From Sphingobacteriaceae bacterium (GTDB taxonomy: Bacteria; Bacteroidota; Bacteroidia; B-17B0; Aurantibacillaceae), in contig JADJXI010000004.1 of the NCBI GenBank assembly GCA_016715905.1, forward strand, positions 62,001 to 126,000: a stretch of DNA of 64,000 nucleotides, read 5' to 3'. Position numbers and translations under genes: made by a program. The notes below the pieces were generated by a model, which ran no database searches, was not told where the DNA came from, and saw only the letters and a list, made by a program, of their open reading frames with translations. Positions within the stretch are counted from its first letter, which is position 1. The number at the start of each line of letters is the position of its first letter. Below, one piece after another: positions 38,701 through 47,587 of the stretch.

Positions 38701-39221
38701 TAGCGCAGTTTTTTTACGATATAAATTTATTACCGTCATTACAAACAGATGTTACCTTCATTGATTCATCGCGTGCGGCGGTTACCTGGAACTGGGATTT
38801 TGGTAACGGATCAACCAGTACATTGCAGAACCCAAACACCTTTTATACTGCAAATGGTGATTATACTGTTACTTTAACTGTTACAGATCAGTTTGGTTGC
38901 CCTAGTGTGAAACAAAAAATAATTAGAATAAGCAATATTGTGGAAGATGTTGCCGAGTTAATTCCGAATTTGATAACGCCTAATGGTGACGGTAAAAATG
39001 ATGATTGGCGACTCGATTTCGTTAATCTATTTTATAAGCAAGCAGAAATAGATATTTATAATCGATGGGGTGAACATATTTTCCATAGCGTGGGTTATGA
39101 TAATGCCTGGAATGGAAGTTACTTAGGAAACCCTCTTCAGGTGGGTGTTTATTTTTATGTAATTAAATTAAATGACAGTGAAAACAGAATTTATAAAGGA
39201 ACAATTAATTTATTAAAGTAA
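35760..39221 (+). CDS. giant surface protein with IgGFc-binding-like N-terminus, PKD domains and T9SS type B sorting domain
   Basis: A 1153-residue T9SS cargo protein, first gene of the adhesin operon. The signal peptide ends at about residue 21 (GAGAQ). Residues about 25-420 resemble the IgGFc-binding/IgGFc_binding-like domain (DTSFWFVAPDISA, IPANTIQVLDVT, SGSIVSSDKPIAVTVSG-like segments). About four Ig-like repeats of some 95 residues follow, at about 445-800, each opening with a Cys-Ser-N pattern and a W/EW motif. Three PKD-type domains lie at about 805-1055, with SWIWKYGDGAS and WNWDFGNGSTS. The type B sorting domain includes LIPNLITPNGDGKND and AEIDIYNRWGEHIF. Likely an adhesin or gliding-type filament. 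A paralogue follows at 40.3 kb. Confidence 0.83.
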   Translation: MLKRLRFSVLFVVFFLGAGAQIDTSFWFVAPDISATLGQSPVQLHIQTYNQAATVYVRQPANITGVNATLTIPANTIQVLDVTASITAVESAPVNSVSTKGMYISSNANISAYYTIGAGANKEMLSLKGSVAKGVDFYIPVPNTLTTALSPTDGGVGFDIVATGTGVTVLLITPRTNCVSRAANVTFAVSLNQGETFSVRDNNSINPSELDGSIVSSDKPIAVTVSGMVINTNTTCVSYYADQITSSNNLGKNYVLLRGDGNIDMGYILSTVNATSLQITTGTTVVNTLINYGETFTVDVNSGMSYINSDKPIYVIHTSAYGCKFSGAQIAPAFCAGSYTNNFTRLSADSLNLNLITRSGFQNTFTLTSNGVNIPISPASFTVVPGSSGVLVAAKLYYPVGTIAVGSHNVLRNNRDLFGLSIINGSTGGGSAYANTSEFKSNTFVVANALPSATICSNTTFTLNGSIGGGPITGIWTHNGLGTLSGPITQYTNNVYTPNPLDTVIKPLTFNLTSTGICPNISNSFSLWVTQAPIVNAGIDQTICSNNATVQLGGNVIGPTNQGVWQVVAPGSGTFVPNINVMNPLYNCSNSDTTLNNLKFVLTSTNNAGCLPENDTVVVYMNHAPLVFSSLTKPIIKCSNSPNVFLNGTIAGTVTSTGQWTTTGTGFFNPNNLSLITSYVPTPADIATGTVQLKLTTTNNQQCLPVADSVVVLFSAPPVVNVGIDLNSCKNNPVFTLSANITGTITNTGEWYGGSGTYSPSNTDLNPTYTASPAEISAGFVVLSFSTTNNGLCLGVSDQLRIDFRDDPIPNFSANIVCLNDLTTFTDLSINTEPFATINSWIWKYGDGASTNSLNPSYTYTAPGVYTVQLIVGNSYGCLDSITKPVTIYALPDASMSITRNCAGSEQEITFTDLSTILPPATIPDPGGYYWDFGGFGFSNAKDTSIVFPSQGIYNITHIVTSGNGCKTTITRSLNITPKPLAQFFYDINLLPSLQTDVTFIDSSRAAVTWNWDFGNGSTSTLQNPNTFYTANGDYTVTLTVTDQFGCPSVKQKIIRISNIVEDVAELIPNLITPNGDGKNDDWRLDFVNLFYKQAEIDIYNRWGEHIFHSVGYDNAWNGSYLGNPLQVGVYFYVIKLNDSENRIYKGTINLLK

Positions 39222-39225
39222 GGAC

Positions 39226-40266
39226 ATGAAAAAGATTTTAACCATCATATTTTTGTCCTTTTTAATTGGAAGTAATTTAATAGGACAACAACAAACTCTG
39301 TTAACCAACTTTGTTTTGCATAGGTATATGTATAATCCGGCTTTTGCAGGAACAAATACAGGTATGGAGTTTAATGCGAATTACCGTAATCAATGGACCG
39401 GCTTTACCGGTGCTCCTAAAACGATTGCTGTTAGTGGATACGGAACCTTTAAGAAAAAACCGAACATGGCAGTGGGTGGAATGGTTTATTCAGATAAAAC
39501 GGGATTGGTTCAAAGAACTAATTTTTATGGTTCTTATTCTTATCATGTTAAGCTAAACAAGAAATATAGTTTAGGATTTGGCTTGGCTTTAGGAGGGGTG
39601 CAATATAATGTAAAAGTTTATGACGCAATTCCGTTTGATAAAGATGATGAATTTTTAAAAAATGACATATTAAATGCGAATGCTTTTGATGCCAATTCAG
39701 GCTTGTATTTTTACAGTAAGAAATTCTTTTTTGGATTGAGTTCAGCCCAAATGGTAAATGGTAAAATTCATTGGTTCGAAAAAGAAGGAAGATTAAGCCC
39801 GCATTTTTATGTTATGACTGGATTTAATCAGATTTTGGATAAAAAGAAAAAAGAATGGATGCTTCAACCAACTTTCTTGGCTCGTTTTAATAATCCTTCT
39901 CCTTATATGATGGAATTAGGATTAAGAGGCTTATATAAGGAAATGTATTGGTTAGGATTCTCCGGTCGAGTTTGGAAAAATTTCGATAAAAAATGGAAAT
40001 CAGCATCTGCTTGTGTTTTAGTAGGCGCAACCATTAGCAAACAATTTACATTGGCTTATAGTTATGATTATGCATTAACTGCACTTAATCAGTATTCATC
40101 AGGTTCACATGAAATTATTCTTACCTATACCAAATTAGGTAAAAAACGAAAAACTGCCAGCGAAAAAGTGATGGATGCGGATGAAAGCGAATTTAATAAC
40201 ATTGACAACAGTATGAAATCTAATTTAAAAAATAAAAAGAAAGAGGAGGAACCAAAAAATGATTAA
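39226..40266 (+). CDS. PorP/SprF family outer membrane protein (copy 1)
   Basis: A 346-residue beta-barrel protein with signal peptide (to about residue 21). Family marks are FVLHRYMYNPAFAGTNTGMEFNANYRNQWTGFTG at the N-terminus, which is the signature of PorP/SprF, then repeated Gly/Tyr-rich strands. A charged tail of Lys/Glu ends the protein. SprF is required for SprB adhesin delivery in Flavobacterium johnsoniae. By analogy this protein probably serves the adhesin encoded directly before it (4 bp gap) or the one after (8 bp overlap). Confidence 0.9.
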   Translation: MKKILTIIFLSFLIGSNLIGQQQTLLTNFVLHRYMYNPAFAGTNTGMEFNANYRNQWTGFTGAPKTIAVSGYGTFKKKPNMAVGGMVYSDKTGLVQRTNFYGSYSYHVKLNKKYSLGFGLALGGVQYNVKVYDAIPFDKDDEFLKNDILNANAFDANSGLYFYSKKFFFGLSSAQMVNGKIHWFEKEGRLSPHFYVMTGFNQILDKKKKEWMLQPTFLARFNNPSPYMMELGLRGLYKEMYWLGFSGRVWKNFDKKWKSASACVLVGATISKQFTLAYSYDYALTALNQYSSGSHEIILTYTKLGKKRKTASEKVMDADESEFNNIDNSMKSNLKNKKKEEEPKND

Positions 40267-43200
40267 GAAAGTAAAAATTCTCGCCATTATTTTTATCAGT
40301 CTTTTGAGTTTTACAAAAACTGTAGCTCAAGTTGATACGCTCTTTTGGTTTGCAGCACCTTGGGTAACTCCTGATCACTCGTTCAGAGATCCGGTAAGAT
40401 TGTATGTGGCCGGTGACCCCGGTACTACAGTTCGTATTTGGCAACCGGCGGCAATTGCACCAAATCAATATGACACCACTGTAACATTACCAGCTTCTGG
40501 TTTCTTTGCTTACACTTTTTGGAGAGATAAATTAGCAACAACTACAAATATTGGTTACGACTCATTGGAATGCCGTCCAACTAATTCGGTTGTACCTTAC
40601 GGTTTAAAAATATCAGCTAATAATACAATTACCGCAGTTTATGACGTGGTTTCAAGAGGTACCGCTCAAATGACCTTTGGGTCAAATCCTTTGAATCCTG
40701 AAACATTTTCTCTTAAGGGACAAAATGGCTTGGGAACAGAGTTCGTTTGCCCGTTTCAAACAACAAGATTTAATCAACCTTTAGGAAATTTAGCTAATAC
40801 ACCTCCTGGTGTAATGCAACCCAAACAGCAAATAAATATTGTTGCTACGGTTGCTAATACTACCGTATGGATAACACCAAGGTGTCCGGTTATCGGTCAT
40901 CCTGCGAATATCACATATAGCGTTTTTCTTCCTAATCCGGGTGACGCTTTTACCGTCGAAAATGCAGTGCAAACAACAAATGTTGCAGGCAATAATTTAT
41001 CCGGCTCTATTGTAACATCAAGCCAGCCAATTGCTGTTACAGTGGCAGATGATTCCGTAAGAGGTGTTACTGGATGTTATGATTTAATGGGCGATCAAAT
41101 TGTGCCAGTAGATATTGTTGGAAGAGAGTATATTTTAATCGGTGGGCGAATGAATGTAGGCGAATTTGAAGGAGCCTATATTGTAGCAACAGAAAATTTC
41201 ACACAGATTAATATAAATAATGGTACACCACAGGCCCCAGTAATGTTGAATCAGGGCGATACTTATTATTTCGCAGTACCGCAAAATACAGTTTGCTATG
41301 TACTTGCCAATAAAAATATTTATGTATTACACATGACAGGGTTTGGTTGTGAGTTAGGTGAAGCATTATTACCTCCAATGGATTGTGGGGGTTCAAACAA
41401 TATTAAATTTAGTAGAAATAATACGCAAACCTATTTCTTAAATGTACTGTGTTTATCATCCATAGTCAATAACTTTACACTTAATGCAAATCCGGCTTTA
41501 TTAACCGGTGGTGATTTTACAATTGTTCCCGGTACCGGTGGTTTATACAGCGCTGCACAAAGATCTTATACCCCGTTAGAAATAGCGGTAAGTACTAATA
41601 CTAATTCTAATTTATTATCAAATAACACTACTACTAATACAGTTTTTTCTTTAGGAGTTTATAACGGTGGTGGTAGTACCGGCTGTATGTATCATTACAT
41701 GTCCTTATTCTTTCGCAAAACACTAATTAATACTCCTACTATAAATCCAATATGTTTTGGAGCTACTCCTACCATAGCACTTACCGGCTCTATCACCGGC
41801 GGTGTAACTAATGGATATTGGACTGTTGTAGCCGGAAATGGTACCTTAAGTCCTAGTTACGGTTCTTCTGTGATTTATACGTTAGCCCCTGGCGATGCAA
41901 CAATTGATACATTGAGATTTAGACTTATTTCCGACAAAAATTGTAAAGGAGATTCTGTAATGGCAATAACAAAAATAAAAGTGCATCGTTTGCCAATACC
42001 TCAAATTACTTCAACCGTTGCTCCAATGTGTAAAAATAATATAACACCGATATCCCTGACCGGTACAGTTAGTTATGGCGTTGGTTCATGGACAGGAGGA
42101 GTGGATGGTGTGTTTGGAATTCCAGGAGCCAATACAACTTATACACCGGGGCCTGGAGATTTGGCGGCAGGCACTATTACATTAAACCTTGTTGGTTCGA
42201 GTACAGTTGGTTGTACTTCTGCAATGGTATCTATGACCGTTGGATTTATTGACCCTCCATTCGTTAATCCGGGTGCGAATACATTAGTTTGTACAAACTC
42301 CTCTTCTTTACAACTCAACGGGAGTATTACAGGTTATACTACCGGAATTTGGAATAGTACAGGAACTGGTTTATTCTTCCCGAATAATTCAACTCCAACA
42401 GCAACTTATGCGCTAAGTGTTGGTGATCTTTCATTAACAAGTATTGTTTTTAGTTTAACCTCAATACCACATCCTTCTACGGGATGTGCAGCAGAAACTA
42501 AAACAATGGTGGTGAGTATTATTCCAAAACCAAATGTAAATGCAGGAACTGATTTTTCTGTTTGTGCAAGCAGTACATTAATAACTTTAAATGGAAATAT
42601 TTCAGGCGCTGCAACTACGGGGTCTTGGACAACCGTTAATGGAAGTGGTGCTTTCCCTCCTCCAAATGCTGTTCCACAGGCAACTTATTTAGTTGGACCT
42701 AGCGATCCGGCGGCCGGAACTCTTACTATGGTTTTACATTCAGATGCAGGAACCTGTCCTACTAATATGGATACATTATTGATTCATATAGTAAGTGATC
42801 CAATTATAACGGTTCCATCGAATACCACCGTTTGTGAAAATGCAAATATAATCTTGTCCGGAACAATTGTTGCGGCCATCAGCAGTGGTTATTGGACAGC
42901 AAGTCCGGGTGGCGGAGTATTTACACCTACAAACTCTTTATTCAATTGTCAGTACACTCCATCGCCAAGTGATATTAGCGCGGGAACGATAATTATGACA
43001 CTGCATTCCGACGATGTTTTCTGTGGAAATACTTCCAAATCATTTACGGTAACGGTTATTTCTTCGCCGGATGCAAACTTTGCATATCCTACCTTGGGGC
43101 GATGTGTTGATGCAGGGATAACATTTACCAACACATCATTAGCCAATGGATCTTCAACGCTTAATCCAACTTGGAACTTTGGAGATGGAACAGGTGTTTC

Positions 43201-44107
43201 CATTGCAAATACTCCAATTCATACATTTACCAATTCCGGCTCTTATTTAATTACGTTAACGGTAACAGGAAATAATAACTGCTTTGATACCATTACTAAA
43301 AGAGTTTCTATTGCTCCGTTACCAATTTCTGATTTTACGGTTAACAATGCATGTGCAGGAACTGAAGCTGTATTCCAAGATTTGTCTCAAAGCTTACCGG
43401 GCGGCGGATTTATCAATTCATGGACCTGGCAATTTGGGGATACACCACCAACTCCTTCTGTAACTGGTATTCCAACTACAACAGTTCCTCATATTTATTT
43501 AAATCCCGGATTGTATTTTGCTGCGTTAACGGTTTCAACTAACATTGGATGTTTGCATACATCCAATCAAACTTTAAATATTGCTCCTCAACCTCAGGCT
43601 GAGTTTGCCATGACAAATAATCCGGCAGTTGCTCAGGAGCCAATATATTTCTCGGATTTCTCAACGCCTTCTGCCAATATCAATTCATGGTTCTGGCAAT
43701 TCGGAGATGAAACTACAGGTACGGGAAATGCGCCTTCACATAGTTATCCTAATGCGGGTACATTCACCATATTATTAACTGTAACTGATAATAACGGTTG
43801 TACGGATACCGTTAGTCATGCTATTGAAATTACTTTATTGCCACAGGTTCCAACGGCCTTTACTCCGAACGGAGATAATAACAATGATTTATTATTTGTA
43901 AAAGGAGGTCCGTTTAATAAAATACTCTTCAGAGTGTATAATAACTGGGGTGAATTATTATTCGAGACAACAGATCAAAATGTTGGATGGGATGGTAAGA
44001 AAAATGGAAAAGAACAGCCACTTGGTGTTTACGTTTGGACATTAGATGTTGAGATGTATAATAATAGGCAAGTGAAAAAGAATGGTGACGTAACGTTAAT
44101 GAGGTAA
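40259..44107 (+). CDS. giant surface protein with T9SS type B sorting domain (paralogue of the 35.8 kb protein)
   Basis: A 1282-residue T9SS cargo protein. It shows the same architecture as its upstream paralogue. The signal peptide (to about residue 23) is followed by an IgGFc-binding-like N-domain (DTLFWFAAPWVTPDH, SGSIVTSSQPIAVTVADD, about 25-480). Five Ig-like repeats lie at about 490-930, typically ending with a TxTL or IVFSLTS-type strand. Three PKD domains with WNFGDGTG, WTWQFGDTPP and WFWQFGDETT lie at about 935-1185. The type B sorting domain has VPTAFTPNGDNNNDLLFV and RVYNNWGELLFET. It is longer than the first copy by about one repeat. Gene duplication is the simplest explanation. 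Coupled to the preceding SprF gene by an 8-bp overlap. Confidence 0.83.
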   Translation: MIKKVKILAIIFISLLSFTKTVAQVDTLFWFAAPWVTPDHSFRDPVRLYVAGDPGTTVRIWQPAAIAPNQYDTTVTLPASGFFAYTFWRDKLATTTNIGYDSLECRPTNSVVPYGLKISANNTITAVYDVVSRGTAQMTFGSNPLNPETFSLKGQNGLGTEFVCPFQTTRFNQPLGNLANTPPGVMQPKQQINIVATVANTTVWITPRCPVIGHPANITYSVFLPNPGDAFTVENAVQTTNVAGNNLSGSIVTSSQPIAVTVADDSVRGVTGCYDLMGDQIVPVDIVGREYILIGGRMNVGEFEGAYIVATENFTQININNGTPQAPVMLNQGDTYYFAVPQNTVCYVLANKNIYVLHMTGFGCELGEALLPPMDCGGSNNIKFSRNNTQTYFLNVLCLSSIVNNFTLNANPALLTGGDFTIVPGTGGLYSAAQRSYTPLEIAVSTNTNSNLLSNNTTTNTVFSLGVYNGGGSTGCMYHYMSLFFRKTLINTPTINPICFGATPTIALTGSITGGVTNGYWTVVAGNGTLSPSYGSSVIYTLAPGDATIDTLRFRLISDKNCKGDSVMAITKIKVHRLPIPQITSTVAPMCKNNITPISLTGTVSYGVGSWTGGVDGVFGIPGANTTYTPGPGDLAAGTITLNLVGSSTVGCTSAMVSMTVGFIDPPFVNPGANTLVCTNSSSLQLNGSITGYTTGIWNSTGTGLFFPNNSTPTATYALSVGDLSLTSIVFSLTSIPHPSTGCAAETKTMVVSIIPKPNVNAGTDFSVCASSTLITLNGNISGAATTGSWTTVNGSGAFPPPNAVPQATYLVGPSDPAAGTLTMVLHSDAGTCPTNMDTLLIHIVSDPIITVPSNTTVCENANIILSGTIVAAISSGYWTASPGGGVFTPTNSLFNCQYTPSPSDISAGTIIMTLHSDDVFCGNTSKSFTVTVISSPDANFAYPTLGRCVDAGITFTNTSLANGSSTLNPTWNFGDGTGVSIANTPIHTFTNSGSYLITLTVTGNNNCFDTITKRVSIAPLPISDFTVNNACAGTEAVFQDLSQSLPGGGFINSWTWQFGDTPPTPSVTGIPTTTVPHIYLNPGLYFAALTVSTNIGCLHTSNQTLNIAPQPQAEFAMTNNPAVAQEPIYFSDFSTPSANINSWFWQFGDETTGTGNAPSHSYPNAGTFTILLTVTDNNGCTDTVSHAIEITLLPQVPTAFTPNGDNNNDLLFVKGGPFNKILFRVYNNWGELLFETTDQNVGWDGKKNGKEQPLGVYVWTLDVEMYNNRQVKKNGDVTLMR

Positions 44108-44118
44108 CAAAATTGAAT

Positions 44119-45114
44119 ATGAATAAAATAAAAAAACTAATTGTATTATTTCTTATTGGAGTACAGTCTTTAATAAAGGCACAGGATTTCCATTTAAGTT
44201 TATATGATGCCGCCCCATTGTTTTTAAATCCGGCAATGGCCGGATTGGTAGATGGAAAAATGCGAGCTCATGCGCAATACCGTAATCAATGGAATGCTAT
44301 TGCCTTTAAACCTTTTACTACGGCATTAATTAGTTTTGATATGCCTTATAAAAAATGGGGTTTTGGTGGACAAATTTCAAATATGCGTGCGGGTTTTGGA
44401 AATTACAACGTTTTACAATTTCTAACTTCTGCTGCTTATGCAGTTCCTATTGATAAAAATCGATATCATAATTTATCTTTAGGATTGCAAGCCGGTTTTA
44501 CTCAAAAGAGAATTGAATACCAGATTTTCACTTTTGATAATCAGTGGAGTACAGTTTCGGGTGGCTCGTTCGATAAAGGATTAAATAATAATGAAAACTT
44601 TTCAGGACAAACGGCTTTTCAAGCTGCAGTGAATGCCGGCTTTCTTTATTATTATGCGAAACAGCAATCCAGAATAAATCCGTTTTTAGGTTTTAGCGCA
44701 TTTAACTTAACACAACCTAAGGAGTCATTTACCGGCTATAATAATAAATTGCCAATTAGAATGTATACACATGCCGGTGTCAGAATCAACATCAGTGAGT
44801 TGTTTTATGCAATCCCTAAGGTTTTAATCTATCAGCAAAAGAATATTTTGCAACAGACCTACGCATTAGATGCCGGTTATTATTTTAAGGGCGAAAAATT
44901 TTATGCCTTGGCAGGGTACATTTTTAGAGCAAGCGATGCCAATATATTTAATGTTGGCTTTAGAAAAGATAATTATATCGTAAAACTTGGTTATGATTTT
45001 AATACATCCAGTTTACGTAATACTTCCAAAAGCAGAGGTGCTTATGAGATTTCATTCACCTGGCTTGGACGAAAAGCAAAAAATCAAGATATTAAGAATT
45101 GCCCTAGACTTTGA
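44119..45114 (+). CDS. PorP/SprF family outer membrane protein (copy 2)
   Basis: A 331-residue beta-barrel protein with signal peptide. The N-terminal signature LSLYDAAPLFLNPAMAGLVDG plus HAQYRNQWNAIAFKPFTTALISFD fits PorP/SprF. The overall match to copy 1 is limited to the signature and strand pattern, so it is not a recent duplication. The ATG at 44119 is preferred over the TTG at 44113. It directly follows the second giant adhesin and precedes the OmpA-type protein, consistent with the adhesin-SprF-PorE gene order. Confidence 0.9.
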   Translation: MNKIKKLIVLFLIGVQSLIKAQDFHLSLYDAAPLFLNPAMAGLVDGKMRAHAQYRNQWNAIAFKPFTTALISFDMPYKKWGFGGQISNMRAGFGNYNVLQFLTSAAYAVPIDKNRYHNLSLGLQAGFTQKRIEYQIFTFDNQWSTVSGGSFDKGLNNNENFSGQTAFQAAVNAGFLYYYAKQQSRINPFLGFSAFNLTQPKESFTGYNNKLPIRMYTHAGVRINISELFYAIPKVLIYQQKNILQQTYALDAGYYFKGEKFYALAGYIFRASDANIFNVGFRKDNYIVKLGYDFNTSSLRNTSKSRGAYEISFTWLGRKAKNQDIKNCPRL

Positions 45115-45122
45115 TAAAAATT

Positions 45123-47231
45123 ATGTTCAGTAAAAGATTTTTCCTTCTATTCTTCGCCTTAGTTTGGCTTAGTAACTCATTTGCTCAATCTAAAAAAGTT
45201 TGGATTGAAATTGCAGATAACGCATACGAAAAACATGATTATGCTACCGCTGCAGTTTATTACGAAAAAGTATTAGACGATACAACTGTGTTGAGGAATT
45301 ATGTAATTCCTTATGAAGCTCAATTGGTAAATTTAAAAATGAAATCACTTTTTAAAGTGCCTGAATTAAAAGTTACGCATAAAAAAGACAGTATTAATGC
45401 TACCAAAGATGTTATGGCAGGTACTAGTAAGTATGATTTTATACTTTATCGTTTGGCAACTAGTTATCGTTTAAATTTTGATTACCCGCATGCTGTTGAT
45501 GCGTATAAAAAATGTATTGATCAAAAGGTTTATCCTGATGCGCCTTATTATTATGGCTTATCATTAATGGCTTTAAAAAGATATCAAGAAGCTATGACTA
45601 CTTTTGATGGTTACGCCGTTGAACAAGTAGGTACGGATTCTTTATTAAAATTGGCGACTAAAAAACAATCTGCTTGTTTCTTTGCTTTAGATTCTATGGC
45701 GCCAAGAAGAAGAATGAAAGTGCGTAAAATGGATTCTTTGGTTTTTAATAGAGGAACTAGTGCATTTGCACCGCAATATTATTTAAGTGATAATAAAATG
45801 ATTTTTACGAGTGCACGTAGAGGTGGAGTGGTAACTGACCCTGAAAAGCAAGACTCAAAGTACTATTGTGACTTGTATTATTCAACTTTGGATGATACCA
45901 TTTGGCAGCGTCCCGTAAATTTTGGCCGTCCGGTGAATACCTCTTTACATGAAGGAGCCGGAGTTTTTACTCCGGAGGAAGTAATGCTCTTTACTCGTTG
46001 GAGTGATAATAATCGGAACGAATCTTTCATTTATATGGCCAGAACTTTAGACGGAAAGTTTTATGAAGCCATGAAACTGGGTACCAATATTAATGTTCCG
46101 GGTTATAAATCCCAACAACCGTATGTAACTCCGGATGGACAAAAATTATTTTTCTCTTCCAACCGGCCGGGTGGTTTAGGTGGTTTTGATATTTGGCAAG
46201 CTAATATTACCAAAGAAGGATATATTGGTGAGGCAACAAATTTAGGTGCGCCGGTAAATACATCCGGTGACGATGTAACTCCCTTTTTCCATTCCATTAG
46301 CAACACCTTATATTACAGTACAGATGGTTATGTAGGTTTGGGTGGATTAGATGTGCATAAAACTTCTTTAAACGTAGATGATTCATCGTATGCGACGCCT
46401 ACAAACTTAAACGGGCCGGTAAACTCAAGTAAAGACGATGCTTATTTTATTTGTGATAAGTTAGGTAACAAAGGTTTCTTTGCTAGTGATAGAGAAGATT
46501 GTCCGGGTGGTCATTGTTATGATATTTATGAATACGTAAATGATCCTTTAGTATTTAATTTGGAAGGCTTCGTATATGATGAAGCAACAAACAATCCTAT
46601 TCCAACCGCTTTAGTTACTGTGATTGATGTACACGGTGGTGATGAACCATTCTATTGTGTAACGGATGAAACCGGTTTTTATTCAACTCCATTAAAGCCG
46701 CACATGGAATACTTTTTAAAAGCACAAAAAACCGGTTATTTTGGTAGAGCGGATGAGGTTTCTACTAAAGGAAAAACTGAATCTGAATTATTTACTCGCG
46801 ATTTCTTTTTAGGGAAAATTCCTGAGGGTGATATTGAAATTGAAGGTGTTGAATACGATTTTGATAAAGCTACATTGCGTCCGAAATCACTCGAAGTGCT
46901 GGATAAAATCATTGATCTCCTCAAAATTAACGACAATTTACAAATCGAACTTAGTTCGCATACCGATGCGCGAGGTAATGATGCATATAATATGCGTTTA
47001 TCTCAAGCCCGTGCACAAAGTTGTGTGGATTACATGATTAGCAAAGGCATTGCTAAAGATAAAATTCATGCGCAAGGTTATGGCGAAACTAAACCTATAA
47101 TTCCGGAAGCGGATATTAATAAAATGGTTCCGAAAAGTGAAGAGTTTGAACTCGCTCATCAGAAAAACAGAAGAACTGCCTTCCGTGTTATTGGCGAATC
47201 AAAAATTAATATCATCAATAAAACACAATAA
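45123..47231 (+). CDS. PorE-like TPR-PD40-OmpA protein
   Basis: A 702-residue periplasmic or outer-membrane-associated protein. After a signal peptide (MFSKRFFLLFFALVWLSNSFAQ) come TPR-like helices (about 20-185), a PD40/WD40-like propeller (about 215-480, with KSQQPYVTPDGQKLFFSSNR and LGGFDIWQA motifs), a carboxypeptidase-regulatory-like domain (about 485-565), and a C-terminal OmpA domain (about 580-700). The OmpA domain has VEYDFDKATLRPKSLEVL and ELSSHTDARGNDAYN, the latter with the peptidoglycan-binding Asp and Arg. This is the architecture of PorE, which ties the T9SS to peptidoglycan. The upstream TTG at 45111 overlaps the previous stop, but the ATG at 45123 fits the signal peptide better. 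Confidence 0.88.
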   Translation: MFSKRFFLLFFALVWLSNSFAQSKKVWIEIADNAYEKHDYATAAVYYEKVLDDTTVLRNYVIPYEAQLVNLKMKSLFKVPELKVTHKKDSINATKDVMAGTSKYDFILYRLATSYRLNFDYPHAVDAYKKCIDQKVYPDAPYYYGLSLMALKRYQEAMTTFDGYAVEQVGTDSLLKLATKKQSACFFALDSMAPRRRMKVRKMDSLVFNRGTSAFAPQYYLSDNKMIFTSARRGGVVTDPEKQDSKYYCDLYYSTLDDTIWQRPVNFGRPVNTSLHEGAGVFTPEEVMLFTRWSDNNRNESFIYMARTLDGKFYEAMKLGTNINVPGYKSQQPYVTPDGQKLFFSSNRPGGLGGFDIWQANITKEGYIGEATNLGAPVNTSGDDVTPFFHSISNTLYYSTDGYVGLGGLDVHKTSLNVDDSSYATPTNLNGPVNSSKDDAYFICDKLGNKGFFASDREDCPGGHCYDIYEYVNDPLVFNLEGFVYDEATNNPIPTALVTVIDVHGGDEPFYCVTDETGFYSTPLKPHMEYFLKAQKTGYFGRADEVSTKGKTESELFTRDFFLGKIPEGDIEIEGVEYDFDKATLRPKSLEVLDKIIDLLKINDNLQIELSSHTDARGNDAYNMRLSQARAQSCVDYMISKGIAKDKIHAQGYGETKPIIPEADINKMVPKSEEFELAHQKNRRTAFRVIGESKINIINKTQ

Positions 47232-47253
47232 TTTTGTGTCAATTGTCTGATTT

Positions 47254-47526
47254 TTGCGGCGCCATTACAAAATAACTATTCGAGGTTTAGTACAAGGTGT
47301 ATCTTATCGTTTTAATGCGCAGGCTAAGGCCCACGAATATGATCTAACCGGTTTTGTAAAGAATAATTACGATTTTTCTGTATACACTGAAATTGAAGGG
47401 GAAGAACATAACATTAATAAATTTATTGAATGGTGCTATGTGGGCCCTCGTTTAGCCAAAGTTACCGAAGTTGCTGCGGAAGAAGGAGAGCTTATTGGTT
47501 ATTCCACTTTTGAGGTGCGTAAATAA
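47254..47526 (+). CDS. acyP: acylphosphatase
   Basis: Hydrolyses acyl phosphates such as acetyl or carbamoyl phosphate. The 90-residue length is typical. The phosphate-binding loop GLVQGVSYRFNAQAKAHE carries the catalytic Arg near residue 19. LTGFVKNNYDFSVYTEIEGE carries the catalytic Asn near residue 37. The start is TTG at 47254; no ATG lies in frame upstream within a sensible distance. It sits 22 bp after the PorE-like gene, which may be only chance proximity. Confidence 0.9.
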   Translation: MRRHYKITIRGLVQGVSYRFNAQAKAHEYDLTGFVKNNYDFSVYTEIEGEEHNINKFIEWCYVGPRLAKVTEVAAEEGELIGYSTFEVRK

Positions 47527-47587
47527 TTGTTTAACTTTTTTAATTTTTCTAAATCTCATTTATCCGTATCTTTACTATGAAGCTAAA

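Noticed and set aside
44113..45125. TTG starts at 44113 and 45111
   Set aside because: ATG codons 6 and 12 bp downstream give normal signal peptides, so those were preferred.
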